Counted from the first letter of the stretch, positions 43,030-54,737 are shown. The stretch is DNA of 64,000 bases from Devosia aquimaris (GCF_020169335.1 NZ_JAIEZN010000001.1:2345805-2409804); one strand, 5' to 3'. Program-made: numbers and translations. Notes: a model not told the origin generated them from the letters alone.

Positions 43030-44655
43030 GTGGAAAATTTCTCCCAGCTCATCAGTCGTATCGGTTTGCCGCGCCTGGCCGCGATGGCAACTGTTGCCGT
43101 GCTGATGATGGGCTTCTTCGCCTTCCTCATCCTGCGCGCCCAGACCCCCAACCTGGCCCCGCTCTATACGGGTCTGAGCCTGGAAGATTCCTCTGCCATC
43201 CTGTCCGAACTGCAAACGCAGAACGTCCCCTACGAGCTGCGTGGAGATGGCGACACGATTCTGGTGCCCCGCGACCAGATCACCACCCTGCGCATGAGCC
43301 TGGCCGGTTCGGGTCTCCCCACCCGCGGCCAGGTCGGTTACGAGATCTTCGATCAGCAGTCGACGCTGGGCGCCACCAGCTTTGTCCAGAACATCAACAA
43401 TGTGCGGGCGCTGGAAGGCGAACTGGCCCGCACCATCAACTCTCTCAATCGCATCAAGTCCGCCCGCGTGCATCTGGTCCTGCCCGAGCGCGCCCTGTTC
43501 CAGCGCGAGCGCCAGGACCCGTCTGCATCGATCGTTCTGTCCGTGCGCGGCGAACTCTCCAACGGCGAGATCCAGGCCATCCAGCATCTGGTCGCCTCAG
43601 CCGTCGAAGGTCTCAAGCCTTCTCTGGTGTCGATCGTCGACGATCAGGGCAACCTGCTGGCCTCCGGCACGGGCGACGAGCAGGACGCCCTGGTGGGCCA
43701 GGGCGCCGAGCGCACCCTGAGCTTTGAGAACATGCTGCGCACGCGGGTCGAGGACATGCTGGCCAATGTGGTGGGCGCCGGTCGTGCCCGCGTCGAGGTC
43801 AGTGCCGAGATCGACTTCAACCGCTCCACCACCACCCAGGAAACCTTCGACCCCGAATCGCAGGTCGTGCGCTCCAGCCAGGTTCGTGAAACCCAGAACA
43901 TCACTGGTGCGACCAATGGCCAGGTAACTGTGGCAAACGAGCTGCCCGGCGCGTCCGGCGCTGCCGGGACGGGCGCCACCGATCAGGGCACCTCGACCGA
44001 GGAAGTCACCAACTACGAAATTTCCAAGACCACCCAGACCGCCGTCACCGAAGCCGGCGCCGTCAAGCGCCTCTCGGTCGCTGTGGTGGTCGATGGCGTC
44101 TATACCGACGATGGCTCGGGCAATCTGACCTATACGCCCCGCACCGCCGATGAGGTCTCCCAGATCCTGACGCTCGTGCGTTCCGCCGTTGGCTATTCCG
44201 AAGCGCGTGGCGACACGGTGGAAGTGGTCAACATGCAGTTTGCTGAACGGCCGGGCCTGGCCACGCCGGGCACTGATGGCGCCGGCGGCCTGCTCGACTT
44301 CACCCGGGATGACCTGATGAACGGCGCCGAAATGGCTGTGACCCTGCTCATCGCCCTGGCCCTGGTGTTCTTCGTCATGCGCCCCCTGCTCAAGAAGGTG
44401 CTGACCCCCGAAACCCAGCCGCTGGCCCTGCCCACCGCCGCCGAAGTGGGCCACCACGGCGTCGTCGGCGCCAATGGCGAAGTCATCGCCGAACAGGACG
44501 AGACCCCGCGCGACAAGACGCCGGCCTGGGTCAGCAACGCCAAGTCCATGGGCGAGACGCAGCTGCAGACGCTCAAGACCGTGGGCACCCTCGTCGAAGA
44601 AAACCCCAAGCAGGCCGCGCTCATCGTGCGCGACTGGCTGGGTAGTGCAGCGTAA
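43030..44655 (+). CDS. fliF: Flagellar MS-ring protein FliF
   Basis: A 541-residue protein from the GTG at 43030 ([12 protein letters not shown]); an in-frame TTG at 42970 would add 20 residues of unlikely sequence. Membrane helices are at about 18-36 and 440-460. The ring-building motifs include [52 protein letters not shown] and [30 protein letters not shown]. The C-terminal tail binds FliG. It opens the fliFGHN-flbD-flhA operon. Confidence 0.94.
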   Translation: MENFSQLISRIGLPRLAAMATVAVLMMGFFAFLILRAQTPNLAPLYTGLSLEDSSAILSELQTQNVPYELRGDGDTILVPRDQITTLRMSLAGSGLPTRGQVGYEIFDQQSTLGATSFVQNINNVRALEGELARTINSLNRIKSARVHLVLPERALFQRERQDPSASIVLSVRGELSNGEIQAIQHLVASAVEGLKPSLVSIVDDQGNLLASGTGDEQDALVGQGAERTLSFENMLRTRVEDMLANVVGAGRARVEVSAEIDFNRSTTTQETFDPESQVVRSSQVRETQNITGATNGQVTVANELPGASGAAGTGATDQGTSTEEVTNYEISKTTQTAVTEAGAVKRLSVAVVVDGVYTDDGSGNLTYTPRTADEVSQILTLVRSAVGYSEARGDTVEVVNMQFAERPGLATPGTDGAGGLLDFTRDDLMNGAEMAVTLLIALALVFFVMRPLLKKVLTPETQPLALPTAAEVGHHGVVGANGEVIAEQDETPRDKTPAWVSNAKSMGETQLQTLKTVGTLVEENPKQAALIVRDWLGSAA

Positions 44656-44660
44656 GTCCC

Positions 44661-45734
44661 ATGGCAGTCGTACCACAATCCACCGAACAGTCCGAACCCG
44701 GCTCCAGCCAGCTGGTCGTCAGCAACACCAGCCAGCAGCGCGTCCTGAGTGGCGACGAAAAGGCTGCCGCGCTGCTGCTGGCGCTCGGACCGGACTATGG
44801 CAAGCCCATCTTTGACGAACTCGACGAGCTCGAAGTCAAGCAGCTCAGCCGCGCCATGGTGCGTTTGGGGCCGATTACCCAGGACATGCTCGACGAGCTG
44901 ATGATCGAATTCGTCACCACCATCTCCTCGAACGGTTCGCTGGCCGGCAATACCGATTCCACCGAGCGCCTGCTGCTGAGCTTCCTCAGCCAGGACAAGG
45001 TCGATTCCATCATGGAAGAGATCCGTGGCCCGGCCGGCCGCAACATGTGGGAGAAGCTTTCCAACGTTCAGGCCGACGTGCTGGCAGCCTATCTCAAGAA
45101 CGAATATCCCCAGACCATCGCCGTGGTCCTGTCCAAGATCGCCACCGACCACGCCTCCAAGGTCCTGGCGGTGCTGCCCGAGGAACTGGCCATGGAAGTG
45201 GTCACCCGCATGCTGGGCCTCGATCCCGTGCAGAAGGACATTCTCGAAAAGATCGAGAACACCCTGCGCACCGAATTCATGTCCACGCTCAACCACTCCA
45301 AGCGTCGCGACAGCCACGAGCAGATGGCCGAAATCTTCAACTCCTTCGATCGCCAGACCGAAGCGCGCTTCATCACCACGCTCGAAGAGCAGAGCCGCGA
45401 CGACGCCGAGCGCATCAAGGCCCTCATGTTCACCTTCGAGGATCTGGCCAAGCTGGAAACCTCGGCCATCCAGACCCTGCTGTCGCGCATGGACAAGAAG
45501 GAACTGGCCATGGCGCTCAAGGGCGCCAACGAGACCATCAAGGAAACCTTCTTCAACAACATGGCCACCCGCACAGCCAAGCTGCTCAAGGACGACATGG
45601 AGGCCATGGGCCCCGTGCGCCTCAAGGATGTCGACGAAGCCCAGGGCCGCATGGTCTCCACCGCCAAGGATCTGGCGGCCAAGGGCGAGATCGTCATCCT
45701 CAAGACCAAAGCCGACGACCAGATGGTGGCATAA
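44661..45734 (+). CDS. fliG: Flagellar motor switch protein FliG
   Basis: A 357-residue rotor protein. The N-domain ([33 protein letters not shown]) contacts FliF, the middle domain has the EHPQ-equivalent region ([39 protein letters not shown]), and the C-terminal torque helix contains [24 protein letters not shown]. It starts 5 bp after fliF and is followed with no gap by fliH. Confidence 0.97.
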   Translation: MAVVPQSTEQSEPGSSQLVVSNTSQQRVLSGDEKAAALLLALGPDYGKPIFDELDELEVKQLSRAMVRLGPITQDMLDELMIEFVTTISSNGSLAGNTDSTERLLLSFLSQDKVDSIMEEIRGPAGRNMWEKLSNVQADVLAAYLKNEYPQTIAVVLSKIATDHASKVLAVLPEELAMEVVTRMLGLDPVQKDILEKIENTLRTEFMSTLNHSKRRDSHEQMAEIFNSFDRQTEARFITTLEEQSRDDAERIKALMFTFEDLAKLETSAIQTLLSRMDKKELAMALKGANETIKETFFNNMATRTAKLLKDDMEAMGPVRLKDVDEAQGRMVSTAKDLAAKGEIVILKTKADDQMVA

Positions 45735-46385
45735 GTGGCTCAACCCGCACGCTTCACCTTCGATCTGGACATGGGCACGCGCAGCACGGCGGCGCCCGCC
45801 AAGGCCACCGTACCCGAGGATCTGGTCGCCCAGCTCGTGGCCCAGGCGCGCGAAGAGGCCTATGCCGAAGGCATGGCCGCCGGCGAGCGCAATTCCACCG
45901 CCATGGCCGCCCAGACGCTGGCCTCTGCCGCCGCCGCATTGGCCACCCACACCGCCGAAATGGCGGCCGCGCTCGATGACGCCACCAACCAGGCGCGGCG
46001 CGAGGCCATTGAACTGGCCGCCACCGTTGGCCGCAAGCTGGCGCTGCATCTGCTCGCCCGCTTCCCCACGCTCGAACTCGATGCGCTGATCGCCGAATGC
46101 ATGCAGAGCCTCAATGGCGTGCCGCACCTGGTGATCCGCTGCCACCCCTCCATTGCCGACGGCATCCGCGACGTCGCCACCGCCCATATGCAGACCTCCG
46201 GCTTCTCGGGCCGCCTCGTCGTCATGGGTGATCCCGATCAGCGCGTCGGCGACGGCAAGCTGGAATGGGTCGACGGTGGCCTGGTGCGCGACATTGCCGC
46301 CGTTTCCAAAGACATCGACCGCAAGATTTCTGCCTATCTGGCCGCCAAGGCTGGCGCGGGCAAAGCACAGGAGAGCAGCCCATGA
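45735..46385 (+). CDS. fliH: Flagellar export apparatus protein FliH
   Basis: A 216-residue regulator of the export ATPase FliI. It begins at a GTG immediately after the fliG stop. The body is Ala-rich helical with AREEAYAEGMAAGERNS, the typical FliH/YscL N-terminal helix; the C-terminal globular domain includes LVIRCHPSIADGIRDV and VDGGLVRDI. FliH is poorly conserved, so position between fliG and fliN supports the call. The 4-base overlap with fliN indicates coupling. Confidence 0.85.
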   Translation: MAQPARFTFDLDMGTRSTAAPAKATVPEDLVAQLVAQAREEAYAEGMAAGERNSTAMAAQTLASAAAALATHTAEMAAALDDATNQARREAIELAATVGRKLALHLLARFPTLELDALIAECMQSLNGVPHLVIRCHPSIADGIRDVATAHMQTSGFSGRLVVMGDPDQRVGDGKLEWVDGGLVRDIAAVSKDIDRKISAYLAAKAGAGKAQESSP

Positions 46386-46726
46386 GCGCTTCCGACAACG
46401 AACCCGGCACCGACGAGGGCCTCAGCTTTGAGGAAATGCTCGCAACCGTGAAGGACGACGCGCCCGAACCCCATGTCGAGCGCACTGCAGCCGACCTTGA
46501 GGCCGTTTTCGACGTCCCGGTGCGCATTTCCGTCGTGCTGGGCCGCACCAAGATGCCGGTCTCCGAACTGCTCAAGCTCGATACCGGCACGGTCATCGAA
46601 CTGGATCGCCAGGTTGGTGAAGCCGTCGAGATCTTCATCAACGAGCGCCTCGTCGCCCGCGGTGAAATCGTGCTGGTCGAGTCCAAGCTCGGCGTCACCA
46701 TGACCGAAATCATCAAACCGCAGTAA
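46382..46726 (+). CDS. fliN: Flagellar motor switch protein FliN
   Basis: A 114-residue C-ring protein. The SpoA domain is intact: [54 protein letters not shown]. The ATG at 46382 overlaps the fliH stop (ATGA). The open frame further upstream is the fliH gene in another frame. Confidence 0.95.
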   Translation: MSASDNEPGTDEGLSFEEMLATVKDDAPEPHVERTAADLEAVFDVPVRISVVLGRTKMPVSELLKLDTGTVIELDRQVGEAVEIFINERLVARGEIVLVESKLGVTMTEIIKPQ

Positions 46727-46737
46727 AGGAGCTCAAG

Positions 46738-48105
<1,368 letters not shown>

Positions 48106-48112
48106 GACCTAG

Positions 48113-50254
48113 ATGACCGACCTGCCCAGCGGCCGCGCCCATACACCCTTCAAACTGCCCACCCCCGGTTCGGTGGTGGACATGCTGCGCTCGGGCGACA
48201 TCGCCCTGGCAGCGGGCGTCATGGGTCTCATCGTCATCCTCATCGTCCCCATGCCGGCCATCCTGCTCGATGGCCTGTTGGCGGTGTCCATCGTCTTTTC
48301 GGTGATGATCCTGATGACGGCGCTGTTCATCCAGAAGCCGCTGGAATTCTCGTCCTTCCCCACCGTGCTGCTGATTGCCACCATGCTGCGGCTGGGCCTT
48401 AACCTCGCGACCACCCGCCTGATCCTGGGCGAGGGTCACACCGGCACCCAGGCTGCCGGCCACGTCATCGAGGCCTTCGGCCATTTCGTCATGCGCGGCA
48501 ACTTCGTCATCGGCGTGGTGGTCTTTGCCATCCTGGTGATCGTCAACTTCATCGTCATCACCAAGGGTTCGGGCCGCATCGCCGAAGTGGCCGCCCGCTT
48601 CAACCTCGACGCCATGCCCGGCAAGCAGATGGCCATCGACGCCGACCTCAGCGCCGGCCTGATCGACGAAGACACTGCCAAGCGTCGCCGTGCCGAACTG
48701 GAAGGCGAAAGCGCCTTCTTCGGCAACATGGACGGTGCGTCCAAGTTTGTGCGGGGCGACGCCATCGCCGGCCTGATCATCACCTTCATCAACGTCATCG
48801 CCGGCATCTTCATCGGCATGATGCAGGAGGGGCTTTCCGTCCAGGAGGCCGGCAACGTCTATACCCTGCTCACCATCGGCGATGGTCTGGTCTCCCAGAT
48901 CCCGGCGCTGATCGTTTCCACGGCAGCCGGTATCCTCGTCTCCAAGTCCGGCGTTACCGGTTCGGCCGACAAGGCCCTCTCTGCCCAGTTCACCGGCTAC
49001 CCCCGCGCCCTGGGCATGTCCTCGGCTGTCATGGGCCTGCTGGCCTTCCTGCCCGGCATGCCCATCATCCCCTTCCTCGCCATCTCCGGCCTCGTCGGCT
49101 ATGTCGGCTGGCGCTCCGCCCGCACCAAGGACGAGAAGCGTCTCGACGCGGCCGCCAGCGATCTGGGCAAGGCTGCCGCACAGGGCGCCGGCGCCAAGCA
49201 GGCTGCGCCCGAGGAACAACCCATCACCGATAGTCTGCGCATCGACGAGCTCAAGCTCGAACTCGGCTATGGGCTGCTCAGCCTCGTCAAGGAAGACGAG
49301 AACGGCTCCGACCGGCTCACTGAGCAGATCAAGGCCCTGCGCCGTCAGCTGGCGACCGAACTGGGCTTTGTCATGCCGCCCGTGCGCATCCTCGACAACA
49401 TGCAGCTCGAGCCCAATGCCTATAAGGTCCGCATCAAGGAAGTCGAAGCCGGCGCCGGCGAGATCTATGCCAACCAGCTCATGGTCATGGACCCCTATGG
49501 CAACAAAATCGACCTGCCGGGCCACCACACCACCGAGCCCACCTTTGGCCTGCCGGCCACCTGGATCGAGCCGGCGCTGCGCGACGAGGCCGAACTGCGG
49601 GGCCTCTCGATCATCGATCCCTCGACGGTCATTTCCACGCACCTCACCGAAGTGCTCAAGGCCAATGTCTCGGACCTGCTCAGCTACGCCAATGTGCAGT
49701 CCCTGCTCTCGGGCCTGCCCAAGGAACAGCAGAAGCTGGTGGAAGACATCGTCCCCGGCATGATCTCGGTTTCGGGCGTGCAGCGCGTGCTGCAGACCCT
49801 GCTCAACGAACGCATCTCCATTCGCGATCTCTCGACGATCCTCGAAGGCATTGCCGAAGTCGCCGGCCCCGGCCGCTCCGTCCAGATCATTGCCGAGCAC
49901 GTGCGCAGCCGCCTGGCCCGCCAACTCTGCGCCGCCAATCTGGGCCCCGATGGCAATCTGCCGCTTTTGACCCTGGGCCCGCAGTGGGAGCGTGACTTTG
50001 CCGAGGCCATGGTCGGCGAGGGCGACAACCGCCACCTCGCCATGGCCCCCTCGCGCCTGCAGCAGTTCATCGGCGCTGTGCAGACGGCCTATGAGCGCGC
50101 CGCCCAGATGGGCGAACTGCCCGTGCTCATCACCTCGCCCGGCATTCGCCCGCATGTCCGCGCCATCATTGAGCGCTTCCGTCCCCAGACGGTGGTGATG
50201 AGCCAGAACGAGGTTCACCCCCGTATCCGCCTCAAGACGGTGGGCAGCGTCTAG
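48113..50254 (+). CDS. flhA: Flagellar export gate protein FlhA
   Basis: A 713-residue export-gate component. The N-terminal 340 residues contain eight predicted membrane helices, with the FHIPEP-type signature LVIATMLRLGLNLATTR (TVLLIATMLRLGLNLATTRLIL) and the charged loop with GSGRIAEVAARFNLDAMPGKQMAIDADL. The cytosolic domain ends in ELPVLITSPGIRPHVRAIIERF. It begins 7 bp after flbD and AGGA precedes its ATG. The following kinase-fusion gene starts 2 bp after its stop. Confidence 0.97.
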   Translation: MTDLPSGRAHTPFKLPTPGSVVDMLRSGDIALAAGVMGLIVILIVPMPAILLDGLLAVSIVFSVMILMTALFIQKPLEFSSFPTVLLIATMLRLGLNLATTRLILGEGHTGTQAAGHVIEAFGHFVMRGNFVIGVVVFAILVIVNFIVITKGSGRIAEVAARFNLDAMPGKQMAIDADLSAGLIDEDTAKRRRAELEGESAFFGNMDGASKFVRGDAIAGLIITFINVIAGIFIGMMQEGLSVQEAGNVYTLLTIGDGLVSQIPALIVSTAAGILVSKSGVTGSADKALSAQFTGYPRALGMSSAVMGLLAFLPGMPIIPFLAISGLVGYVGWRSARTKDEKRLDAAASDLGKAAAQGAGAKQAAPEEQPITDSLRIDELKLELGYGLLSLVKEDENGSDRLTEQIKALRRQLATELGFVMPPVRILDNMQLEPNAYKVRIKEVEAGAGEIYANQLMVMDPYGNKIDLPGHHTTEPTFGLPATWIEPALRDEAELRGLSIIDPSTVISTHLTEVLKANVSDLLSYANVQSLLSGLPKEQQKLVEDIVPGMISVSGVQRVLQTLLNERISIRDLSTILEGIAEVAGPGRSVQIIAEHVRSRLARQLCAANLGPDGNLPLLTLGPQWERDFAEAMVGEGDNRHLAMAPSRLQQFIGAVQTAYERAAQMGELPVLITSPGIRPHVRAIIERFRPQTVVMSQNEVHPRIRLKTVGSV

Positions 50255-50256
50255 CC

Positions 50257-51474
50257 ATGGGCAGGGTGCGGCTGGAGGGTTATCTCGACGTCCCTTCAGA
50301 TCGCATGGCGGCCGTCGCCGCAGCCCTCCCGGAGCATATCGCCCTGACCCAGGCGGAGCCCGGGTGTCTGGAATTTTCCGTTACCCCGAGCCCGGACATC
50401 ATCGACCGCCTCATGGTGGCCGAACTCTTCGCCGATCGCGCCGCCTTCGAGCAGCACCAGGCCCGCGCTTCGGCCTCGCCATGGGCTCAGGTCACCAGGG
50501 GCATTGTGCGCCACTACACCATTACTGATGAGGACGACGCGCCGCGCTTTTCCGTCACGGACGTCGTGCGCCGTCGCGCCGTGTCGGAGGGTCAAGCCGG
50601 CCGCACCTGGCTCGCCAGTCTGGACCAGACTTTGGGGAGTCTCGAAAAGGACTGGGGCCTCACCATCGGTCCGGCTCTCCCCGGCGGCACGGCGGCTTTC
50701 GTGGCCGAAGCCACCACGGCAGAAGGCGATATCCTGGTCCTCAAGCTTCCCACCCCGGCCAGCACATCCGGACGCCGGGAGGCTGCCGTTCTGGGCATCG
50801 CCGACGGCCGTGGCTATGCGCGGCTGCTGCGCCACGATCCCAAAAGCGGCGCCATGCTGCTCGAACGGCTCGGCGCGCGGCTCGACAGCTTCGACATGCC
50901 CTACGAGCGGCAGGTCGATGCCCTCTGCGCCACCCTGCTGCAAGCCTGGGGCCCCGTCCCCGGCGACTTCGCGGGCACCACGGGCGCGCAAAAAGCCGGG
51001 GACCTCGCCAACACCATAGAGCGCCTCTGGGCCGAACTGGACGAGCCCTGTGCGCGCGCCAGCATCGACATGGCCCTGCTCTATTGCCGCGATCGCGCCG
51101 CCGCCTGGCGCCCGGAAAGCGCTATCCTCGCCCATGGCGATCCGCACCCGGCCAATCTACTGTCCGTGCCGGACAGCAATCCGACCCAGTTCAAGTTCAT
51201 CGATCCTGATGGCCTGGCCATCGAGCCGGCCTATGATCTGGGTGTCGTCCTGCGCGGCCGGCACGAGGGCATCGCCGGCCGCCGGGCCCATGATTTCGCC
51301 CGCGGCAAGGCGCGCTACCTCACCTCCCGGACCCAGGTCGCCAGCGAAGCCATCTGGCAATGGGGCTTTGTCGAACGGGTGTCGACCGGCCTGCACCTGC
51401 TCGAAATCGGCGAAGACGCTGAAGCGGCCATCTTCCTCACTACGGCCGACGCCATCGCCAGCACGGCGGACTGA
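50257..51474 (+). CDS. Fusion of an antibiotic-biosynthesis-monooxygenase domain and an APH(6)-like kinase
   Basis: A 405-residue two-domain protein. Residues 1-92 look like an ABM/quinol monooxygenase domain (EGYLDVPSDRMAAVAAALPEHI, EPGCLEFSVT, AELFADRAAFEQHQA). Residues 95-405 are a kinase of the aminoglycoside/hydroxyurea APH(6) type: ATP-binding Lys163 (VLKLP), the HGDPHPAN motif at 293-300 with the catalytic Asp, and the metal-binding Asp316 (FIDPDG). The frame is continuous with no sign of error. The ATG lies 2 bp after the flhA stop, so it is coupled to the flagellar operon. Substrates of either domain are unknown. Confidence 0.82.
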   Translation: MGRVRLEGYLDVPSDRMAAVAAALPEHIALTQAEPGCLEFSVTPSPDIIDRLMVAELFADRAAFEQHQARASASPWAQVTRGIVRHYTITDEDDAPRFSVTDVVRRRAVSEGQAGRTWLASLDQTLGSLEKDWGLTIGPALPGGTAAFVAEATTAEGDILVLKLPTPASTSGRREAAVLGIADGRGYARLLRHDPKSGAMLLERLGARLDSFDMPYERQVDALCATLLQAWGPVPGDFAGTTGAQKAGDLANTIERLWAELDEPCARASIDMALLYCRDRAAAWRPESAILAHGDPHPANLLSVPDSNPTQFKFIDPDGLAIEPAYDLGVVLRGRHEGIAGRRAHDFARGKARYLTSRTQVASEAIWQWGFVERVSTGLHLLEIGEDAEAAIFLTTADAIASTAD

Positions 51475-51477
51475 CAG

Positions 51478-52029
51478 TCAGCGCCGGCACTCGTAGCGAT
51501 ACTCGTCAGACGCCATACCGCCAAAGAAGTCAGCATTCTCGGTCACCGCCACACGCGTGAAGCCCAGGGACTCCAGCAGCTTCGCGGACGCCTCGTTTCT
51601 GGTGTCGAGCGACGCGCCGATCACCTGCGTATCCGCATCGGCCCATAGCGCCGCCATGACCGCAGCACCCGCCTCGCGTGCCAGCCCTTGCCGCTGGTCA
51701 GGCAAGAACACGAAGTAGGCGATGTCCACCGTGCCATCAGCCAGGGCCGTCGCCTCGAACAACCCGCAATAATGCTCTTCTGTGCGGAAGGCCCAGTTGA
51801 GCCAGACGGCGCTGCCATCGGCGGGCCCCCGCCGTGATATCCGCTCAAAACGGGCCAGTACGTGGTCCAGACTCGCAGGCGGCTCTTGCGGAATGAATGC
51901 GTACAGCGCTGGCGCGCGGAGCCCGTCAAACAGTTCCGGTGCATGCGCGGGCGTTAGCGGCTCAAGGCGCAACCGGGGCGTGACAAGGACCGTCTCCGCC
52001 AGCACGCGCATGCGGGCAATAAAATCCAC
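51478..52029 (-). CDS. GNAT family acetyltransferase (RimJ/RimL-like)
   Basis: A 183-residue GNAT protein: VTPRLRLEPLTPAHAPELFDGL at the N-terminus, the acetyl-CoA loop-like DQRQGLAREAGAAVMAALW, and the family strand-helix ASLDTRNEASAKLLESLGFTRV. The GTG at 52029 shares one base with the LysE stop (TAGTG) and GGAG sits five bases before it; an ATG at 52011 is a weaker alternative. Likely acetylates a protein N-terminus or small amine. Third gene of a coupled three-gene unit. Confidence 0.87.
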   Translation of the reverse strand: MDFIARMRVLAETVLVTPRLRLEPLTPAHAPELFDGLRAPALYAFIPQEPPASLDHVLARFERISRRGPADGSAVWLNWAFRTEEHYCGLFEATALADGTVDIAYFVFLPDQRQGLAREAGAAVMAALWADADTQVIGASLDTRNEASAKLLESLGFTRVAVTENADFFGGMASDEYRYECRR

Positions 52030-52640
52030 TAGCGCTCCATCAGCGCCAGCCGCGCGCTGAGCAGCACGAAGGCCCCCGCAAAGCTGCGCCGCAGCCACAC
52101 CATCACAGACGGCCGCGAGATCACCTGGCTGCGCATGGCCGCCGCGAACAGGCCATAGGCCGCGAACACCACAAAACTCACCAGCATGAACACCGCGCTC
52201 AATTCGAGCATCTGCACCAGCGCATTGGGGGCCTGGGCTGGCACGAACTGCGGCAGGAAGGCGAAAAAGAAGATCGACAGCTTGGGGTTGAGAATGTTGA
52301 TCAACACGGCTTCGACAATGACCTTGCCCACCGACTTGTCCGCCACATCGGCCTCGACGCTGAGCGAACCGGTCTGCCGCAAGGTCACCCAGGCCATGTA
52401 GAGCAGATAGGCAACGCCGAGGTATTTGATGATCTCGAAAGCCAGCGCGCTGGTGTGCAGGATGGCCGCCAGACCGGTGATCGCGGCCAGCATGTGCGGC
52501 ACAATCCCCAGCGTGCAGCCGAAAGCCGCCCATACGCTGGCCTTGCCGCCACGCGCCAGTCCTGCGGCAATGGTGTAGAGCGCCCCCGTCCCCGGCGAGA
52601 CAACCACCACCAGCGTCGTGATCAGAAATTCAATGCTCAA
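52029..52640 (-). CDS. LysE/RhtB-family amino acid exporter
   Basis: A 203-residue inner-membrane protein with about six helices. The family start reads FLITTLVVVVSPGTGALYTIAAGLARGGKASVWAAFGCTLG, with ILNPKLSIFFFAFLPQFV in the middle. Such proteins export amino acids or homoserine lactones. Its start overlaps the stop of the DUF1801 gene (ATGA), and the GNAT gene overlaps its end. Confidence 0.9.
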   Translation of the reverse strand: MSIEFLITTLVVVVSPGTGALYTIAAGLARGGKASVWAAFGCTLGIVPHMLAAITGLAAILHTSALAFEIIKYLGVAYLLYMAWVTLRQTGSLSVEADVADKSVGKVIVEAVLINILNPKLSIFFFAFLPQFVPAQAPNALVQMLELSAVFMLVSFVVFAAYGLFAAAMRSQVISRPSVMVWLRRSFAGAFVLLSARLALMER

Positions 52641-52990
52641 GCCTGGCGCTCCAGTTCAATCCACCGCGCCGCGACAATGGCGGCAATCACATCCATCGGC
52701 ATGGGCCTGGAATAGACCAGGCGCACAGTGTCCTTCTTGTCGCGGTAAGGGCCTACCAGCGCCTCGAAATCGGCGTCCCCGACATAGACTGGATAGAGCC
52801 CTATATGGTTTTTCCAGGCGCCTGCATAGATCACGGGCCCCTTCGGCGCGTGCCAGGACGGCATGCCATATTTGATCGCTTCGGTGGCGCCAGGCGCATT
52901 GTGGCGGATCACCTCACACACCGCCCCAAACACGGCCTGCACACCGTCGGGCAATCCAGCGATGTAGTCACCGATGGTCTTGGCCGCCAT
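52637..52990 (-). CDS. DUF1801 (YdhG-like) protein
   Basis: A 117-residue protein with the DUF1801 pattern: TIGDYIAGLPDGVQAVFGAVCEVIRHNAPGATEAIKYGMPSWHAPKGPVIYAGAWKNHIGLYPV. The fold is iron-chaperone/frataxin-like; function uncertain. First gene of the coupled unit DUF1801-LysE-GNAT. Confidence 0.85.
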   Translation of the reverse strand: MAAKTIGDYIAGLPDGVQAVFGAVCEVIRHNAPGATEAIKYGMPSWHAPKGPVIYAGAWKNHIGLYPVYVGDADFEALVGPYRDKKDTVRLVYSRPMPMDVIAAIVAARWIELERQA

Positions 52991-53096
52991 TCACCCTCCT
53001 ACCCTCCGGCGGTCGAATTGAACCGGCCAGGAGACGCAAAAGCTCCACAGTTGTGCAATAGTCATGCCATCAACGCATCCGCCATCAAAGGCCATC

Positions 53097-54161
53097 ATGA
53101 AGCTTTTCAGCTGCGATCACTGTGGCAACACGGTGTATTTCGAGAACGCCGTCTGCGAACGCTGCGGCCATGGCCTGGGTTATCGTGCCGATCGCAACGC
53201 CCTGATTTCGCTGGTGGAGACCAACGGCCTCCTGTCATCCCCCGCTTTTCCGCAGGATAGCTACGTCTTTTGCGCCAATGCCCGTCATGGTGCCTGCAAC
53301 TGGCTGGTGCCCGCCGCGCCGGGTGGCGACGTCTATTGCGCCGCCTGCCGCCACAACGAAACCATCCCGGCCATCGACAACCCGCTCAACCTGTCGCGCT
53401 GGCAGGTTATCGAACGCGCCAAGAAGCGCCTGTTCTATTCGCTCCTCCGCCTTGATCTGCCATTGGAGACGCGCAGCCAGAATCCAGCGCATGGCCTGTC
53501 CTTCCGCTTTCTGTCCGATGCCGACGCGGCGCCCGGAAGCAGTCCGGTGATGACAGGCCACGACAATGGCATCATCACCATTGCTCTGGCCGAGGCCGAC
53601 GATGCCGAGCGCGAAGCCCGACGCGCCAGCATGGGCGAGCCCTATCGCACGCTGCTGGGCCATTTCCGCCACGAGATTGGTCACCACTATTGGGATCTGC
53701 TGGTGGCCAACGGGCCCCGGCTCGACGCGTTCAGGGCCCTGTTCGGCGATGACACACTCAACTATGGCCAGGCGCTGCAGACCTACTACGCCAATGGCGC
53801 CCCGGCCGGCTGGCCGCAGACCCATATCAGCGCCTATGCCACCGCCCATCCTTGGGAGGATTTCGCCGAGACATTCGCGCACTACCTGCACATCACCGAC
53901 ACGGTCGAAATGGCCGCCGCTTTCGGCATTCGCGCCCGCCCCGCCACACAGGACGAAAGCCTGTCCGCCCGCATCGACTTCGACCCCTATGCGGCCGCCG
54001 ACGCCAAGACCATCGTCGACAATTGGGTGCCCCTGGCCTCCATGCTCAACAACCTCAACCGCGCCATGGGACATCCCGATGCCTATCCCTTCATCCTGAC
54101 GCCGCAGGTGATCGACAAGCTCAGCTTCATCCACGATCTGGTGCATCACAGACATGGCTGA
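53097..54161 (+). CDS. Zinc-ribbon protein with a putative zinc metallopeptidase domain
   Basis: A 354-residue protein. The N-terminus holds zinc-ribbon Cys pairs (CDHCG at 6-10, CERCG at 20-24, then CxxC at 81-84). The peptidase-like domain has HEIGH at 192-196, followed by conserved YATAHPWEDFAETFAHYLHITD, which supplies further metal ligands. This is the putative zinc-binding metallopeptidase (Peptidase_Mx) type, often fused to zinc ribbons. The ATG at 53097 begins the first ribbon. Substrate unknown. Confidence 0.88.
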   Translation: MKLFSCDHCGNTVYFENAVCERCGHGLGYRADRNALISLVETNGLLSSPAFPQDSYVFCANARHGACNWLVPAAPGGDVYCAACRHNETIPAIDNPLNLSRWQVIERAKKRLFYSLLRLDLPLETRSQNPAHGLSFRFLSDADAAPGSSPVMTGHDNGIITIALAEADDAEREARRASMGEPYRTLLGHFRHEIGHHYWDLLVANGPRLDAFRALFGDDTLNYGQALQTYYANGAPAGWPQTHISAYATAHPWEDFAETFAHYLHITDTVEMAAAFGIRARPATQDESLSARIDFDPYAAADAKTIVDNWVPLASMLNNLNRAMGHPDAYPFILTPQVIDKLSFIHDLVHHRHG

Positions 54162-54221
54162 GCCTGCCGCCCCTGCGCCAGCCCCCTAGGCAGCGCGCCG
54201 GAGCAGCACTAGGCTGCAGCC

Positions 54222-54698
54222 ATGTCACACACTCTGTCCGCCGCGCCGCCGGCCATTCTGATCGTCCCGCCCTTTTCCACGCTCTGCAATGCGGCCTTTG
54301 CGCTGCGCCGTGAGGTCTTTGTCTGGGAGCAACATGTTCCCGAAGCCGACGAGCATGACGCCGATGACCTCACCGCCACCCATTTCGTCGCCGTGCTGGA
54401 TGGCGAAGTGGTCGGCACGCTCCGCCTCATTGACTACCCCGAGCACATCAAGATCGGCCGCGTCGCCGTACGGCTGGCCTTCAGGGGGCGCGGCATCGCC
54501 CAGGCGATGATCGCCGCCGCCATGGCGCACGCCCGCGCCCAGGGGTGCGACCGCTTCTACCTCACGGCGCAATCGGACAAGCTCGGTTTCTACCAGCGCC
54601 TGGGCTTTGTCGCCTTCGGACCAGAGTTTCAGGACGGCGGCATGCCGCATCGCGCCATGCGCACCTACGATCGCGACAGCGCACGCCTGATCGACTGA
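54222..54698 (+). CDS. GNAT family N-acetyltransferase (ElaA-like)
   Basis: A 158-residue GNAT protein. The N-terminal strand-helix AFALRREVFVWEQHVPEADEHDADD and the acetyl-CoA-binding VRLAFRGRGIAQAMIAAAMAHARA match the ElaA/GNAT group, with AQSDKLGFYQRLGFVAFG at the end. It is followed by a bidirectional terminator. Confidence 0.88.
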   Translation: MSHTLSAAPPAILIVPPFSTLCNAAFALRREVFVWEQHVPEADEHDADDLTATHFVAVLDGEVVGTLRLIDYPEHIKIGRVAVRLAFRGRGIAQAMIAAAMAHARAQGCDRFYLTAQSDKLGFYQRLGFVAFGPEFQDGGMPHRAMRTYDRDSARLID

Positions 54699-54716
54699 AC
54701 AACGGACACAAAAAAA

Positions 54717-54737
54717 GCGGGCCTTTCGGCCCGCTTT
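54717..54737. terminator. Bidirectional terminator
   Basis: GCGGGCC-TTTC-GGCCCGC preceded by AAAAAA and followed by TTT, between the convergent GNAT and rpoH genes. Confidence 0.88.

Noticed and set aside
44193..46187. 664-codon minus-strand open frame opposite fliF-fliG-fliH
   Set aside because: Shadow; the flagellar genes are unambiguous.
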